In this document: positions 18,529-28,280 of the stretch, piece after piece
Numbering within the stretch: position 1 is the stretch's first letter
How the letters are laid out: each line of letters begins with the position of its first letter
Source of the DNA: Thermoflavifilum sp.
GTDB lineage: Bacteria > Bacteroidota > Bacteroidia > Chitinophagales > Chitinophagaceae
DNA: 64,000 nucleotides
Direction of reading: 5' to 3'
NCBI GenBank assembly: GCA_023511875.1
Contig: JAIMAQ010000006.1
Span: 62,001 to 126,000 of the forward strand
The notes under the pieces: model-generated
What the model saw: only the letters and a program-made list of their open reading frames with translations
Database searches by the model: none
What the model was told of the DNA's origin: nothing
Translations under genes and position numbers: made by a program

Positions 18529-19614
18529 ATGAAAAGTACTTATCTGATTTCCATCGCAGTCGCTTCCACGACTCTTTTAGCCTCTTGTGGTGGAGGAGGC
18601 AGTCAAAAACAATCATCCACTCAAGACGACAAAACCTTATTGGGGGCAGGGAGCACATTTGTATATCCTCTTTATTCAAAAATCTTCAATGTTTATCACC
18701 AACAAACGGGTATCCAGGTCAACTATCAATCGATCGGCTCCGGCGGTGGCATCCTACAATTGATCAACAAAACAGTAGATTTTGGCGATTCAGATGCTCC
18801 GCTCACTGCCGACCAGGAAAAACAAGCCGGGGCACCGATTGTACATATTCCCATCTGTGCAGGAGCCGTGGTACTTACCTATAATTTACCGGGCATTTCA
18901 GATACCCTCATGCTTACGCCCGATGTATTAGCAAACATTTACTTAGGAAAAATCACGCGCTGGAATGATCCTGCTGTTCAATCTATTAATCCTAAGATCA
19001 AGTTACCTAGCCTCCCTATTGCTGTGGTACATCGTTCTGACGGTAGCGGCACTACCAATATTTTCACCGATTATCTTTCGAAAGTTAGCCCAGAATGGAA
19101 AACTCGGGTGGGAGCAAGTACATCTGTTAACTGGCCAGTGGGCTTAGGAGGAAAGGGTAATGAAGGCGTAAGTGGACTCATCAAGCAAACTCCCGGTGGA
19201 TTTGGATATGTAGAGCTGGCTTATGCTATTCAAAACCAAATGCCAGTGGTCAAAGTGCAAAATGCAGCTGGCCAATTCATTGCCCCTACTATTGCCAGCA
19301 CACAAGCTGCTTCTAACATTTCTCTACCTGCCGATGCCAAAGTGTTTGTTACCAATACTACAGCACCCAATGGATATCCCATCAGTGGGTTCACTTGGGC
19401 TATTCTGTATCGTGAGCAACACTATGGCGATCGATCGCTGAACAGGGCTAAAGAACTGGTTAACTTGTTTTGGTGGGTAACTCACGATGGCCAGGCTTAC
19501 TGTGCAGATTTGCATTATGCCCCGCTGTCGGCCACCGCTCAGGCTACTGCCGAGAATTTGCTCAAATCGATTACCTTTGACGGCAAACCTATTTTCACCT
19601 CAACCACCCAATAA
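18529..19614 (+). CDS. pstS: Phosphate ABC transporter substrate-binding lipoprotein
   Basis: A 361-residue periplasmic phosphate-binding protein. The N terminus is a lipoprotein signal with lipobox LLASC at residue 20. The binding site segments are visible: GAGSTFVYPLYSKIF (about 42), GSGGGILQLINKTVDFGDSDAPL (about 80), and HRSDGSGTTNIFTDYLSKV (about 168), the classical PstS signature. It delivers phosphate to the PstCA permease. Second gene of the porin-pst operon. Confidence 0.96.
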   Translation: MKSTYLISIAVASTTLLASCGGGGSQKQSSTQDDKTLLGAGSTFVYPLYSKIFNVYHQQTGIQVNYQSIGSGGGILQLINKTVDFGDSDAPLTADQEKQAGAPIVHIPICAGAVVLTYNLPGISDTLMLTPDVLANIYLGKITRWNDPAVQSINPKIKLPSLPIAVVHRSDGSGTTNIFTDYLSKVSPEWKTRVGASTSVNWPVGLGGKGNEGVSGLIKQTPGGFGYVELAYAIQNQMPVVKVQNAAGQFIAPTIASTQAASNISLPADAKVFVTNTTAPNGYPISGFTWAILYREQHYGDRSLNRAKELVNLFWWVTHDGQAYCADLHYAPLSATAQATAENLLKSITFDGKPIFTSTTQ

Positions 19615-19625
19615 ACTCTTGGTGC

Positions 19626-20621
19626 ATGCCCTCTCCTTTGGCTACACCTCCAACTGAGAAATCGTCTCGATATTCCGATACAACGGAAGCTACCCGATCC
19701 TTGTCCAGAATGCGTAGGCTAACCCTACGCATTTCTTACGCAGAGAAAAAAGATCGATTCTTTCGGAATGGCTTGCTTTTGGCAGGACTCACAATACTTT
19801 GTCTGGTCATCGCTATCTTTCTCACGCTGGTCATAGGCTCTATTCCTTCGTTTAGGGCCACAGGTATTCATTTTTTCTGGGGAAAAGTATGGGATCCTGT
19901 AACAGGCGTTTTCGGTGCATTGCCTTTCTTAATCGGCACGTTATTGACCTCATTCCTGGCGCTATTGATCAGTATACCCTTTTCCATTTCCATTGCGCTT
20001 TTTTTAGGCGAATATTTCCCTCCCGGAAAAGGCAAGAATCGACTGGCAGGCTTAGTGCAAGAGGCAGTGGAATTGATTGCTGGAATTCCCTCGGTGATAT
20101 ATGGCTTCTGGGGGTTGTTTGTGCTGGTGCCTATCGTGCGCAATATTGAGACCCAATGGCATGTATTGCCTTATGGGGTGGGCATTTTCACGGCTTCGTT
20201 GATTTTGGCTATTATGATTATCCCTTATGCGGCTTCGCTGAGTAGGGAAATCATTAGTCTAGTGCCCGATGAGCTAAAAGAGGCTGCTTACTCCCTTGGA
20301 GCCACACATTGGGAGGTGATTCGTTATATAGTATTGCCTTATGCACGTACAGGTATTTTCGCTGGTATCTTGCTATCACTGGGGCGAGCCCTGGGTGAGA
20401 CGATGGCCGTGACAATGGTGATTGGCAACACCAGCGCGATACCTACGAGCATTTTTTCTCCTGGTAACACCCTTGCGAGTGTGATTGCTAATGAATTTAC
20501 CGAGGCCGCTAATGAAACATATCTTTCGGCACTAATTGAGCTCGGGCTGGTATTGTTTGTCGTGACCACCTTGATTCATTTGATTGGCAAAAGAGTAATT
20601 CGTCAATTCAGTACTACATAA
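19626..20621 (+). CDS. pstC: Phosphate ABC transporter permease PstC
   Basis: A 331-residue inner-membrane permease with six predicted membrane segments from residue 52 onward. The N terminus is a hydrophilic extension of about 45 residues. The EAA loop is near residue 220 (ELKEAAYSLGATHWEVIRYIVLP), and RALGETMAVTMVIGN is the PstC signature. It pairs with PstA to form the phosphate channel. It starts 11 bases after pstS and ends 3 bases before pstA. Confidence 0.95.
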   Translation: MPSPLATPPTEKSSRYSDTTEATRSLSRMRRLTLRISYAEKKDRFFRNGLLLAGLTILCLVIAIFLTLVIGSIPSFRATGIHFFWGKVWDPVTGVFGALPFLIGTLLTSFLALLISIPFSISIALFLGEYFPPGKGKNRLAGLVQEAVELIAGIPSVIYGFWGLFVLVPIVRNIETQWHVLPYGVGIFTASLILAIMIIPYAASLSREIISLVPDELKEAAYSLGATHWEVIRYIVLPYARTGIFAGILLSLGRALGETMAVTMVIGNTSAIPTSIFSPGNTLASVIANEFTEAANETYLSALIELGLVLFVVTTLIHLIGKRVIRQFSTT

Positions 20622-20624
20622 GTC

Positions 20625-21482
20625 ATGCAAATCGTTTCCATTAAACGACTTCGCCGTAGAGAGCTGAGATCTAAGCTAGTACGTTCAGGGGTGCTTTTTT
20701 TTACCCTGCTCACTCTCTTGCCCTTGGTGTATATCTTGCTGTATATTGTCAAACAGGGCATTGGTGCAATTAACTGGTCGTTTTTTGTGCAACTACCCAA
20801 ACCCGTGGGTGAATCGGGTGGCGGAATTGCCAATGCCTTGGCAGGAAGTTTCATCATTGTTGGCGTAGCTACCCTACTCGCCGTGCCCATAGGCATTGCG
20901 AGCGCACTTTATTTGAGTGAGCATTCCAATGGCCAACTAGCAGGAGCCATTCGTTTCTGTGTGGAAGTGCTAGTAGGCATCCCTTCGATTGTAGTGGGTA
21001 TAGTAGCATACGACTGGTTGGTAAAACCAATGGGCTACTTCTCGGCTCTTTCAGGTAGCGTAGCCTTAGCCATCATGATGCTACCCATCATGATTCGGTC
21101 GGCCGAGGAAACACTGAAGCGCTTTCCTACTTCCTTGCGTGAAGCCTCTCTTGCATTGGGCGTGCCCTATTACAAGACCATCATTAAAGTACTGCTGCCA
21201 TGCAGCTTGAGTGGAGTATTATCGGGCATCATCTTGTCGGTAGCCAGAATTGTAGGAGAAACAGCCCCCCTGTTGTTTACTGCATTTGGAAATCCTTATC
21301 TAACGACCAATATTTTACGTCCCATGCAAAGCCTACCTTTGCTGATTTACAATTATGCCATTAGTCCGTACGACAGCTGGCATCAGCTGGCATGGGGAGC
21401 GGCTTTGGTTTTACTGATATGGATTCTGTTATTGAATATATTGACTCGAATAATTATCAGAAGATGGAGCGTCCGATATTAG
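20625..21482 (+). CDS. pstA: Phosphate ABC transporter permease PstA
   Basis: A 285-residue membrane permease, partner of PstC. It has six hydrophobic segments, the EAA-type loop [24 protein letters not shown] (about 168-192), and the PstA signature [16 protein letters not shown]. The C terminus [19 protein letters not shown] overlaps the start of pstB by 19 bases, which points to translational coupling. Confidence 0.95.
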   Translation: MQIVSIKRLRRRELRSKLVRSGVLFFTLLTLLPLVYILLYIVKQGIGAINWSFFVQLPKPVGESGGGIANALAGSFIIVGVATLLAVPIGIASALYLSEHSNGQLAGAIRFCVEVLVGIPSIVVGIVAYDWLVKPMGYFSALSGSVALAIMMLPIMIRSAEETLKRFPTSLREASLALGVPYYKTIIKVLLPCSLSGVLSGIILSVARIVGETAPLLFTAFGNPYLTTNILRPMQSLPLLIYNYAISPYDSWHQLAWGAALVLLIWILLLNILTRIIIRRWSVRY

Positions 21483-22222
21483 AAGTTAAAGATTTTCATG
21501 CTTGGTTTGGTACCCATGAAGTGGTTCGCAATGTAAATTTAAGCTTACACCGAAATCGAGTAATCGCTGTGATGGGACCTTCGGGCTGCGGAAAAACTAC
21601 TTTTTTGCGTTGTATCAACCGCATGCATGAACTCACTCCAGGAGCTCGGACGGAAGGACAAATCTTGTTAGAAGGAGAAGATATCTATCGCATGTCGCCT
21701 ATCATGCTACGGTTACGTGTAGGCATGGTGTTTCAACGCCCCAATCCCTTCCCTCATATGACCATCTATGAAAACGTTTTGGCCGGATACCTGCTCAACA
21801 ACATCAAGCTCAATCGCAATGACAAAGAGGCTATTGTAGAAAGCTCCTTACGCAAAGCAGCACTTTGGGAAGAAGTAAAAGACAACTTAAAAAAGAAAGG
21901 TACCTTCCTCTCTGGTGGCCAACAACAAAGGCTTTGCATAGCCAGAGCAATTGCCATGAAGCCCGATATCCTTTTGCTCGATGAGCCTACATCGGCACTC
22001 GACCCTATTTCAACTGCTGGCATCGAAGAATTGCTCCAAGAACTGAAAAAAAATTATACCTTAATCCTGGTGACGCACAATATGCAACAAGCCGCTCGTG
22101 TGAGCGACGATACGGCTTTCTTTTATATGGGCGAGCTGGTAGAATTTGCCCCTACCCGGCAACTGTTTACCGCCCCACAAGATCAGCGTACCCAAAATTA
22201 TATCACTGGTCGTTTCAGTTAA
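21464..22222 (+). CDS. pstB: Phosphate ABC transporter ATP-binding protein
   Basis: Cytoplasmic ATPase that powers PstCA. The frame is open from 21392, but the family start is [16 protein letters not shown], so I use the ATG at 21464 (252 residues, normal length). Motifs: Walker [10 protein letters not shown]-loop in [10 protein letters not shown], signature LSGGQQQRL, Walker [14 protein letters not shown], and the H-loop in LVTHN. PNPFP after the Q-loop is typical of PstB. It overlaps pstA and precedes phoU by 13 bases. Confidence 0.97.
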   Translation: MERPILEVKDFHAWFGTHEVVRNVNLSLHRNRVIAVMGPSGCGKTTFLRCINRMHELTPGARTEGQILLEGEDIYRMSPIMLRLRVGMVFQRPNPFPHMTIYENVLAGYLLNNIKLNRNDKEAIVESSLRKAALWEEVKDNLKKKGTFLSGGQQQRLCIARAIAMKPDILLLDEPTSALDPISTAGIEELLQELKKNYTLILVTHNMQQAARVSDDTAFFYMGELVEFAPTRQLFTAPQDQRTQNYITGRFS

Positions 22223-22235
22223 AACCGTTTGAATC

Positions 22236-22904
22236 ATGACTGCATTAGAACATGCCTTGAAAGAATTAAAAGAAGATGTGATCTTGATGTGGATCATGGT
22301 AGAATCACAACTGACCATGGCTCGAAAGGCAATGCTCGAATATGACCAAGACATGGCTCGTGAAGTGATGCAAAAAGAAAAACGCATCAATGCATACGAA
22401 TTGAAAATCGATGAACAATGTGAAGATATCTTGGCTCGCTATCAACCAGTAGCTATTGACCTGCGATTTATCTTGGCTGTATTAAAAATCAATGCTAATC
22501 TGGAACGAACAGCCGACATCGCCGATGGAATTGCACGTTATGTGATCGATGCGCCTGAACCTTTTGACCACCAATTGCTACAATCTTCTCACCTTCTAGA
22601 GATGTATGATCATGGCATTGCCATGCTCGCCGATACCCGTATAGCATTTGAACAGGAAAATACTGGATTGGCTCGTAGCATTTTTCAACGCGACGAAATT
22701 ATGGATGTTTATAATCTTGAAGCCCTGGATATCATTACCCACAACTTAAGCCAAGGCAGCCCCTTAATTCGTCAACAATTGTTGGTTCTCTCTATTATCC
22801 GCAAATTGGAACGTGTGGGCGACCAAGCTAAAAACCTTGCCGAAGAAATCATCTTTTACCTAGAAGCCAAAGTATTAAAGCATCATTCCCAAACCAATAT
22901 TTGA
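22236..22904 (+). CDS. phoU: Phosphate-signalling complex protein PhoU
   Basis: A 222-residue all-helical cytoplasmic protein made of two three-helix bundles. Each bundle carries the metal-binding E-R-x-x-D motif: ERTADIADGIARY (about residue 89) and ERVGDQAKNLAEEI (about 193). PhoU links Pst activity to the PhoR/PhoB kinase pathway and restrains phosphate uptake. It closes the porin-pst operon. No phoR/phoB pair is adjacent. Confidence 0.95.
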   Translation: MTALEHALKELKEDVILMWIMVESQLTMARKAMLEYDQDMAREVMQKEKRINAYELKIDEQCEDILARYQPVAIDLRFILAVLKINANLERTADIADGIARYVIDAPEPFDHQLLQSSHLLEMYDHGIAMLADTRIAFEQENTGLARSIFQRDEIMDVYNLEALDIITHNLSQGSPLIRQQLLVLSIIRKLERVGDQAKNLAEEIIFYLEAKVLKHHSQTNI

Positions 22905-23054
22905 TACTATTGGTTGAAAATTAACACCCTTCCAATCACACACAGCAGGCCATTTTTGATATCCAATAGTTCATTTACTCTGTAAGTATAGCAAGCTATT
23001 ACTTCCGCAAGCATGTAGCAGCATCACACCTGATGGCAACCGCGCGATTCATGT

Positions 23055-23062
23055 TAACTTTG
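23055..23062 (+). promoter_or_regulatory. -7 box before the thioredoxin-domain gene
   Basis: TAACTTTG is an exact TAnnTTTG box, ending 26 bases before the ATG at 23089. The gene therefore seems to have its own promoter, apart from phoU, in the 184-base gap. Confidence 0.45.
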
Positions 23063-23088
23063 TATTTCACGCACATCAATGCTTTCAC

Positions 23089-25146
23089 ATGTCGGAAACA
23101 AACTTGCGTACCAATGCCCTGATCAACGAAACGAGTCCGTATTTACTACAACATGCCCATAATCCCGTAAACTGGTATGCTTGGAAACCTGAAGTATTGC
23201 AACATGCACAACAAGAGCAAAAATTATTGCTCATCAGCATCGGATATGCTGCCTGCCATTGGTGCCATGTGATGGAAAAAGAAGTGTTTTCCAACGTAGA
23301 AACGGCTCAATACATGAACGCACATTTTGTGTGTATCAAAATAGATCGAGAAGAGCGCCCCGACCTCGATCAAATTTACATGCAAGCTTGTTTATTGATC
23401 AACGGGCATGGAGGATGGCCACTTAACGCATTTGCTTTACCAGATGGAAAGCCGTTTTATGCCACCACTTATCTTCCCTTAAAACAATGGCGGCAATTGT
23501 TAGCGCAAATTGTGTCTATTTATCACCAACAGCCCGATCAATTGCGGCATCAGGCCGAGCAGCTCACCGAAGGTATTCATCAAAGCTTCTCTGCCATTCA
23601 AGCTCCCATTGATAGTGAGAAAACTATTTTACAACAACGCTACACTGAGCTCTGGGAACATATTCGCCCAATGATCGACATGCAATATGGGGGATTTAGC
23701 CATGCTCCCAAATTCCCTATGCCCGCTGTATGGGAATGGCTTCTTCAATACGCATATTTTGGTAATCACCAAGAATCGCTTCAAGCGGTAAGCACTACTC
23801 TTCATCAACTAGCCTTGAGTAGCCTGTATGATCCCATCTCAGGAGGTTTTGCTCGCTATGCCACCGATGCTCGGTGGCGTATCCCACACTTTGAAAAAAT
23901 GTTATACGACAATGCTCAGCTCATTAGCCTCTACGCACATGCCTATGCCCTCACGCATCAGCCCAATTATGTACATATCATTTCCCATACGACACGCTTT
24001 ATTCAAGAATGGCTATCCCATGAACAAGGTGGATATTTTGCCGCTGTAGATGCAGATAGCGAGGGTGAAGAAGGCAAATATTACGTGTGGACGATCACAG
24101 AAATCCAACAATTGCTTGATCCTGGTACGGCTTCGCTCATATGCGCCTATTATCATATTACCCCTGAAGGCAACTGGGAGCACGGAAAAAATATTTTGTT
24201 CCGAACGGAATCTGATGAATCATTTGCCCAGCAGCATGGGCTTTCGCTAGATGCATGGCAAAAAATCTTGCAACAAGCACTCAACCGCATGAGGCAATAC
24301 CAGCAAAAGCGTACACGCCCAGCTATCGACACCCAAGTGATTACGGCATGGAATGCACTTTTGCTCAAAGCATGGACAGATGCTTATAAAGCCACAGGTT
24401 TAGAAAATTTTCGACTCGTAGCTTTGCAACTCGCCAGTTTTTTAGAACGCCACATGATGCACGAAGATGGAGCTCTCTGGCGCGTCTATGCCCAAGGTCA
24501 AACGCATGTGCCAGCGATGCTCGACGACTATGCCTTCCTGGCCGAAGCCTGGATAGCACTCTATCAAATCAGTTTCGATATTCACTGGCTTTTACATGCG
24601 AAAAAACTATTGGAATATACGATTGCCCATTTTGCAGACCCACAGGGAAATTTGTTTTTTTATACATCCAACGAACAACGCACTGATCTTCAACTACGTA
24701 GTCGAGAAATAGAAGACAACGTAATCCCCTCGTCAAATGCTGCAATGGCACAAGTACTTTATTGGCTAGGAATTTATTTCCAACGACCTGATTGGCAGCA
24801 ATGGGCTATGCGTATGCTACAACAAGTATTACCTCAGATCAACAGCTCTCCTGCTTACATGGCCAAGTGGAACCAATTGCTTGGACTCGTCCAGAAAGGC
24901 GTGTATGAAATAGCGATCATGGGCGACCATGCACTCGACATCGCCTTAGAACTACAAAAACATTATTTACCCAATTGCCTATTGATGGGTGGAACTGAAG
25001 AAAATCTGCCTTTACTGAAGAATAAATCAATACCCGGGCAAACGTGGATTTATGTATGTCAGCAGGGCATATGTCATGCTCCCTTGAAAACGGTTGATGA
25101 AGCGCTCAGCCAAATAAAGCCTCACTTTACACCGAATTTGAAATGA
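23089..25146 (+). CDS. YyaL/SSP411 family protein: thioredoxin domain plus alpha-barrel
   Basis: A 685-residue protein of the DUF255 (spermatogenesis-associated 20-like) family. The N terminus (1-165) is a thioredoxin-like domain with a CHWCH redox motif (CxxC) near residue 57 and the family motifs ETSPYLLQHAHNPVNW, REERPDLDQIYMQA and GHGGWPLNAFALPDGKPF. The rest is an (alpha/alpha)-barrel like N-acylglucosamine epimerase, with GGFARYATDARWRIPHFEKMLYDNAQL near 244 and DTQVITAWNALLLKAW near 407. The biochemical role of this conserved family is not firmly established. No signal peptide. Confidence 0.93.
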   Translation: MSETNLRTNALINETSPYLLQHAHNPVNWYAWKPEVLQHAQQEQKLLLISIGYAACHWCHVMEKEVFSNVETAQYMNAHFVCIKIDREERPDLDQIYMQACLLINGHGGWPLNAFALPDGKPFYATTYLPLKQWRQLLAQIVSIYHQQPDQLRHQAEQLTEGIHQSFSAIQAPIDSEKTILQQRYTELWEHIRPMIDMQYGGFSHAPKFPMPAVWEWLLQYAYFGNHQESLQAVSTTLHQLALSSLYDPISGGFARYATDARWRIPHFEKMLYDNAQLISLYAHAYALTHQPNYVHIISHTTRFIQEWLSHEQGGYFAAVDADSEGEEGKYYVWTITEIQQLLDPGTASLICAYYHITPEGNWEHGKNILFRTESDESFAQQHGLSLDAWQKILQQALNRMRQYQQKRTRPAIDTQVITAWNALLLKAWTDAYKATGLENFRLVALQLASFLERHMMHEDGALWRVYAQGQTHVPAMLDDYAFLAEAWIALYQISFDIHWLLHAKKLLEYTIAHFADPQGNLFFYTSNEQRTDLQLRSREIEDNVIPSSNAAMAQVLYWLGIYFQRPDWQQWAMRMLQQVLPQINSSPAYMAKWNQLLGLVQKGVYEIAIMGDHALDIALELQKHYLPNCLLMGGTEENLPLLKNKSIPGQTWIYVCQQGICHAPLKTVDEALSQIKPHFTPNLK

Positions 25147-25203
25147 TGCTAAAAATATTTTATGGAATTTTGAGTTATATATTCATGAACGCGATTTCTA
25201 TCT

Positions 25204-25569
25204 ATGCCCAAGAAAATACTGATTATTGAAGATGAGCCAGTAATGCTCAAAACGATAGAATTGCTGTTTCGTAAGAAAGGATACGAAGTGCTCACGGCAA
25301 CGAATGGCAAAGAAGCGATGGAACAAATACGCGCTCACCGGCTGGATGCAGTGATCACAGATGTAATGATGCCTTATTTGCCTGGAACGGAAATCATTAG
25401 TCGTATCCGTCATGAGCTGAGTAATGAACAGATTCCCGTAATCGTGATTTCTTCTGTAGAGATAGATAGTTTGGTAGAAGAAGTTTTTGCCTTGGGTGCC
25501 AATGATTTTATTCGAAAACCTATTGTACCCACAGAATTAGTAGCACGTGTAGAAAAGTTACTTACATGA
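25204..25569 (+). CDS. Stand-alone response regulator receiver domain
   Basis: A 121-residue CheY-like receiver and nothing else. Acidic pair E9-D10, phosphoacceptor D53 in VITDVMMP, S83/S84 in place of the usual Thr/Ser, and K105 in RKP complete the active site, so it should be phosphorylated. There is no DNA-binding or enzymatic output, so it must act by protein contact. It is the first gene of the tight run with the HEAT protein, glycosyltransferase and TPR-barrel, suggesting that its phosphorylation controls that machine. The cognate kinase is not adjacent. Confidence 0.92.
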   Translation: MPKKILIIEDEPVMLKTIELLFRKKGYEVLTATNGKEAMEQIRAHRLDAVITDVMMPYLPGTEIISRIRHELSNEQIPVIVISSVEIDSLVEEVFALGANDFIRKPIVPTELVARVEKLLT

Positions 25570-25607
25570 TGAATATAATGATTCTGTAAAATCTATAAAC
25601 CTATCCT

Positions 25608-26789
25608 ATGGCCAGTTTGTACGACATCCTGGAGCGCCTTATTCCGTATCCATTTTGGGTAAGATATATTGCTCCTTTTGAAAACTGGATGGAGGCCCAA
25701 CCTCCATTTATTCGGTTTGCTATTGGGGTGATCATTTTGTCTGTATTCAGCATCCTGTTCATGTATGCTTTACTCATCATCACACGCTTAAGTTACCAAT
25801 GGAAATCACGTCGCAATGAAAAATTTCGTCAGAAGGCTGAATCATTGGTCATTGAGCATATCTTTCTTCACCCCGATATTGAGCGGGTTTCTCCAGAGCA
25901 AATTACCCTTCCCGATCAGCAATTCAGAACAGAATTGGGCTTAAACAAATACTGGCAACGCCAGGTGCTGATCGATGTCGTCATGTATTACCACAAAAAC
26001 TTCGCAGGCAAAACGGCTCAAATATTGCGCAGGCTATACATTCAGTTGCGGCTCGATAAAATTTCTTATCGCAAATTGCGCTCTTGGCGATGGAATAAAA
26101 AAATTGAAGGCCTGCATGAACTCGCGGAGATGCAGCTGCAAGTGCCTGAAGTGATCATGCTTGAACTCACTACCAGCCGCAACCGAGTATTGCGTATGGA
26201 AGCGCAGGCTGCTTACATCAGGCTAAGTAAAAACGAGCCTTTTAAATTCTTCGATCATTTGAAGGAAAACCTTCTTGCATGGGAACAATTATTTTTATTT
26301 GAAGTCATCACGCACACTCCTGGGCTTAATATTCCGAGTTTTTCTCGATGGTTGAATTATTCCGATAATAAAGACCTCATGTTGTTTTGTTTGAAACTCA
26401 TTGTGCATTTCAACCAGTTTAATAGCATTTCATCGGTGATCAAATTGCTTGATCACCGCGATGCAAGGATTCGGGAAGCAGCTATTGATGCCCTTGGGCA
26501 ACTCGATGCTATAGATGCTGAAGACCAGCTGATACGCATGTATGTTGATCAGCCCACATTTTGCCAGGTAGCTATCATTCGAGCATTGGGGCGTATTCGC
26601 AGTGGCCGCTATATAGATTTTTTGCGAGAAGAATTTTTGCGTTCACAAGACTATGCTGTACGTAAAGAAGCCGCTCGAGCCATCATTGCTCATGGTGATG
26701 AAAGCCTTATTGAAAGCCTGCTACTGCATGCTCCAGAAGACCGTAAGCGCACCCTTGAACATTGTTTGGATCCGCTAATTAAATATTAA
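25608..26789 (+). CDS. Membrane-anchored HEAT-repeat protein
   Basis: A 393-residue protein with one membrane helix at about 36-59 (FAIGVIILSVFSILFMYALLIITR), then a basic stretch and a mostly helical cytoplasmic part. From about 165 to the end it shows HEAT/armadillo-like repeats, clearest in DHRDARIREAAIDALGQLDAIDAEDQLIRM (about 283-312) and SQDYAVRKEAARAIIAHGDESLIESLL. Such repeats are protein-binding scaffolds. It sits 38 bases after the receiver and 3 bases before the glycosyltransferase, so it may tether the synthase or receive the signal from the receiver domain. This role is inference. Confidence 0.82.
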   Translation: MASLYDILERLIPYPFWVRYIAPFENWMEAQPPFIRFAIGVIILSVFSILFMYALLIITRLSYQWKSRRNEKFRQKAESLVIEHIFLHPDIERVSPEQITLPDQQFRTELGLNKYWQRQVLIDVVMYYHKNFAGKTAQILRRLYIQLRLDKISYRKLRSWRWNKKIEGLHELAEMQLQVPEVIMLELTTSRNRVLRMEAQAAYIRLSKNEPFKFFDHLKENLLAWEQLFLFEVITHTPGLNIPSFSRWLNYSDNKDLMLFCLKLIVHFNQFNSISSVIKLLDHRDARIREAAIDALGQLDAIDAEDQLIRMYVDQPTFCQVAIIRALGRIRSGRYIDFLREEFLRSQDYAVRKEAARAIIAHGDESLIESLLLHAPEDRKRTLEHCLDPLIKY

Positions 26790-26792
26790 ACC

Positions 26793-28271
26793 ATGCTCCT
26801 GCAATTTACTTTATCTCATTTTTGGCATCAGCTACATAGCCTATACGAAGGGTTTATTTTCTACTATGCTGCTATTATCATGTCGATCTATGTCGTATTG
26901 GCTATCTTTTCTGCATTAGCCATTCGACAATTTCGGCGTAGAAATAGCTTTGTAGATTATAAATCTATTCTCAACTCTCCTCATGCACCCGGCATCTCCG
27001 TTATTGCTCCCGCTTACAACGAGGGGGCAACTATTATCGATAATGTGCGATCGCTGCTTACTTTAAACTATGCTAAATATGAAGTGATCATTGTTAACGA
27101 TGGAAGTACCGACGACACTTTAGAAAAGCTCATTCGTGAATTCGAATTGGTACCTGTTAAATTTGATTATCAAGAACGCATCGTTACCCGACCCGTTAAA
27201 CAAGTGTTTCGCTCTAACAATCCCGCCTATACGAAATTGATTGTAGTAGATAAAGAAAATGGCAAAAGTAAAGCCGATGCGTCGAATGCCGGTATCAATG
27301 TAGCCTCTTATCCATTATTTCTCTGTACCGATGTAGATTGTATCATTGAAAAAAACACCTTGCTGCACATGGTGAAGCCCTTTCTAGAAGAGAAGATTCG
27401 CGTGATTGCCGTAGGGGCCACTATTCGCATTGCCAATTCTTGTGAAATCGATCAAGGCGTTTTGTTGCGAGTGATTCCTCCTAAAAAATTATTGCCTCGT
27501 TTTCAAGAATTAGAATATATCCGTTCGTTTCTACTGGGGCGTATGGCTTGGAGCCAGATGAATGGGCTTATTATTGTGAGCGGCGGACTTGGATTGTTCG
27601 ACAAAGAAATTGTGATTAAAGCTGGTGGCTACGACCATACCTCATTTGCGGAAGACATGGAAATGATTACACGCATGCGGCGTTATATGGAAGAAAATAA
27701 ATTGCCTTATCGCGTGCGTTACATACCCAACTCACAATGCTGGACAGAGGGACCGGCTACGCTGAAAGTCTTCAGTAAGCAACGCACCCGCTGGGCGAAA
27801 GGCCTTATCCAATGTATTCATGTGCATCGCCGCGTAATTGGCAATCCCAAATACGGCATCATGGGGTTGCTCACCTATCCGTATATGGTATTGTTTGAAT
27901 GGCTGGCACCTTTTGTAGAAATAACCGGGTTAATTTTTTACATCGTTTCAGCCCTTACCGGCACTATCAACTGGACACATGCGTTAATCTTATTGATTTA
28001 CGTATACAGTTTCTCTATAGCCATCACTACCATCGCTATTCTCTGGGATCAGCTGACTTTTAAACATTATGATAGTGTATGGCAAGTAATCGGATTGTGC
28101 TTGATGGCTATCGTAGAACCCATTTTGTATCATCCATTAAATACCTTTTTTTCTATTCGCGGAAATTATTTTTATTTCACAGGAAAAAATCTTGCCTGGG
28201 GCAATATGTCGCGCCAAGGCTTTGCTCGCCGACAGATGGTCACTACTCAGCCTTCGGAAACCTCAGCTTAA
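26793..28271 (+). CDS. Processive-type family 2 glycosyltransferase (membrane synthase)
   Basis: A 492-residue inner-membrane GT2 of the cellulose/chitin/poly-N-acetylglucosamine synthase type. The N-terminal membrane helix is at about 23-45, the GT-A domain at about 68-340, and three or more membrane helices lie at about 357-455. All D,D,D,QxxRW residues are present: D103 in NDGSTDD, D180/D182 in TDVDC, D288 in FAEDME and QRTRW at 330-334. No PilZ c-di-GMP domain. It should polymerise a sugar at the membrane and feed it outward. Sugar unknown. The neighbours (receiver, HEAT, TPR-barrel) argue for an exopolysaccharide export complex. Confidence 0.92.
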   Translation: MLLQFTLSHFWHQLHSLYEGFIFYYAAIIMSIYVVLAIFSALAIRQFRRRNSFVDYKSILNSPHAPGISVIAPAYNEGATIIDNVRSLLTLNYAKYEVIIVNDGSTDDTLEKLIREFELVPVKFDYQERIVTRPVKQVFRSNNPAYTKLIVVDKENGKSKADASNAGINVASYPLFLCTDVDCIIEKNTLLHMVKPFLEEKIRVIAVGATIRIANSCEIDQGVLLRVIPPKKLLPRFQELEYIRSFLLGRMAWSQMNGLIIVSGGLGLFDKEIVIKAGGYDHTSFAEDMEMITRMRRYMEENKLPYRVRYIPNSQCWTEGPATLKVFSKQRTRWAKGLIQCIHVHRRVIGNPKYGIMGLLTYPYMVLFEWLAPFVEITGLIFYIVSALTGTINWTHALILLIYVYSFSIAITTIAILWDQLTFKHYDSVWQVIGLCLMAIVEPILYHPLNTFFSIRGNYFYFTGKNLAWGNMSRQGFARRQMVTTQPSETSA

Positions 28272-28280
28272 AGCTGCTGT

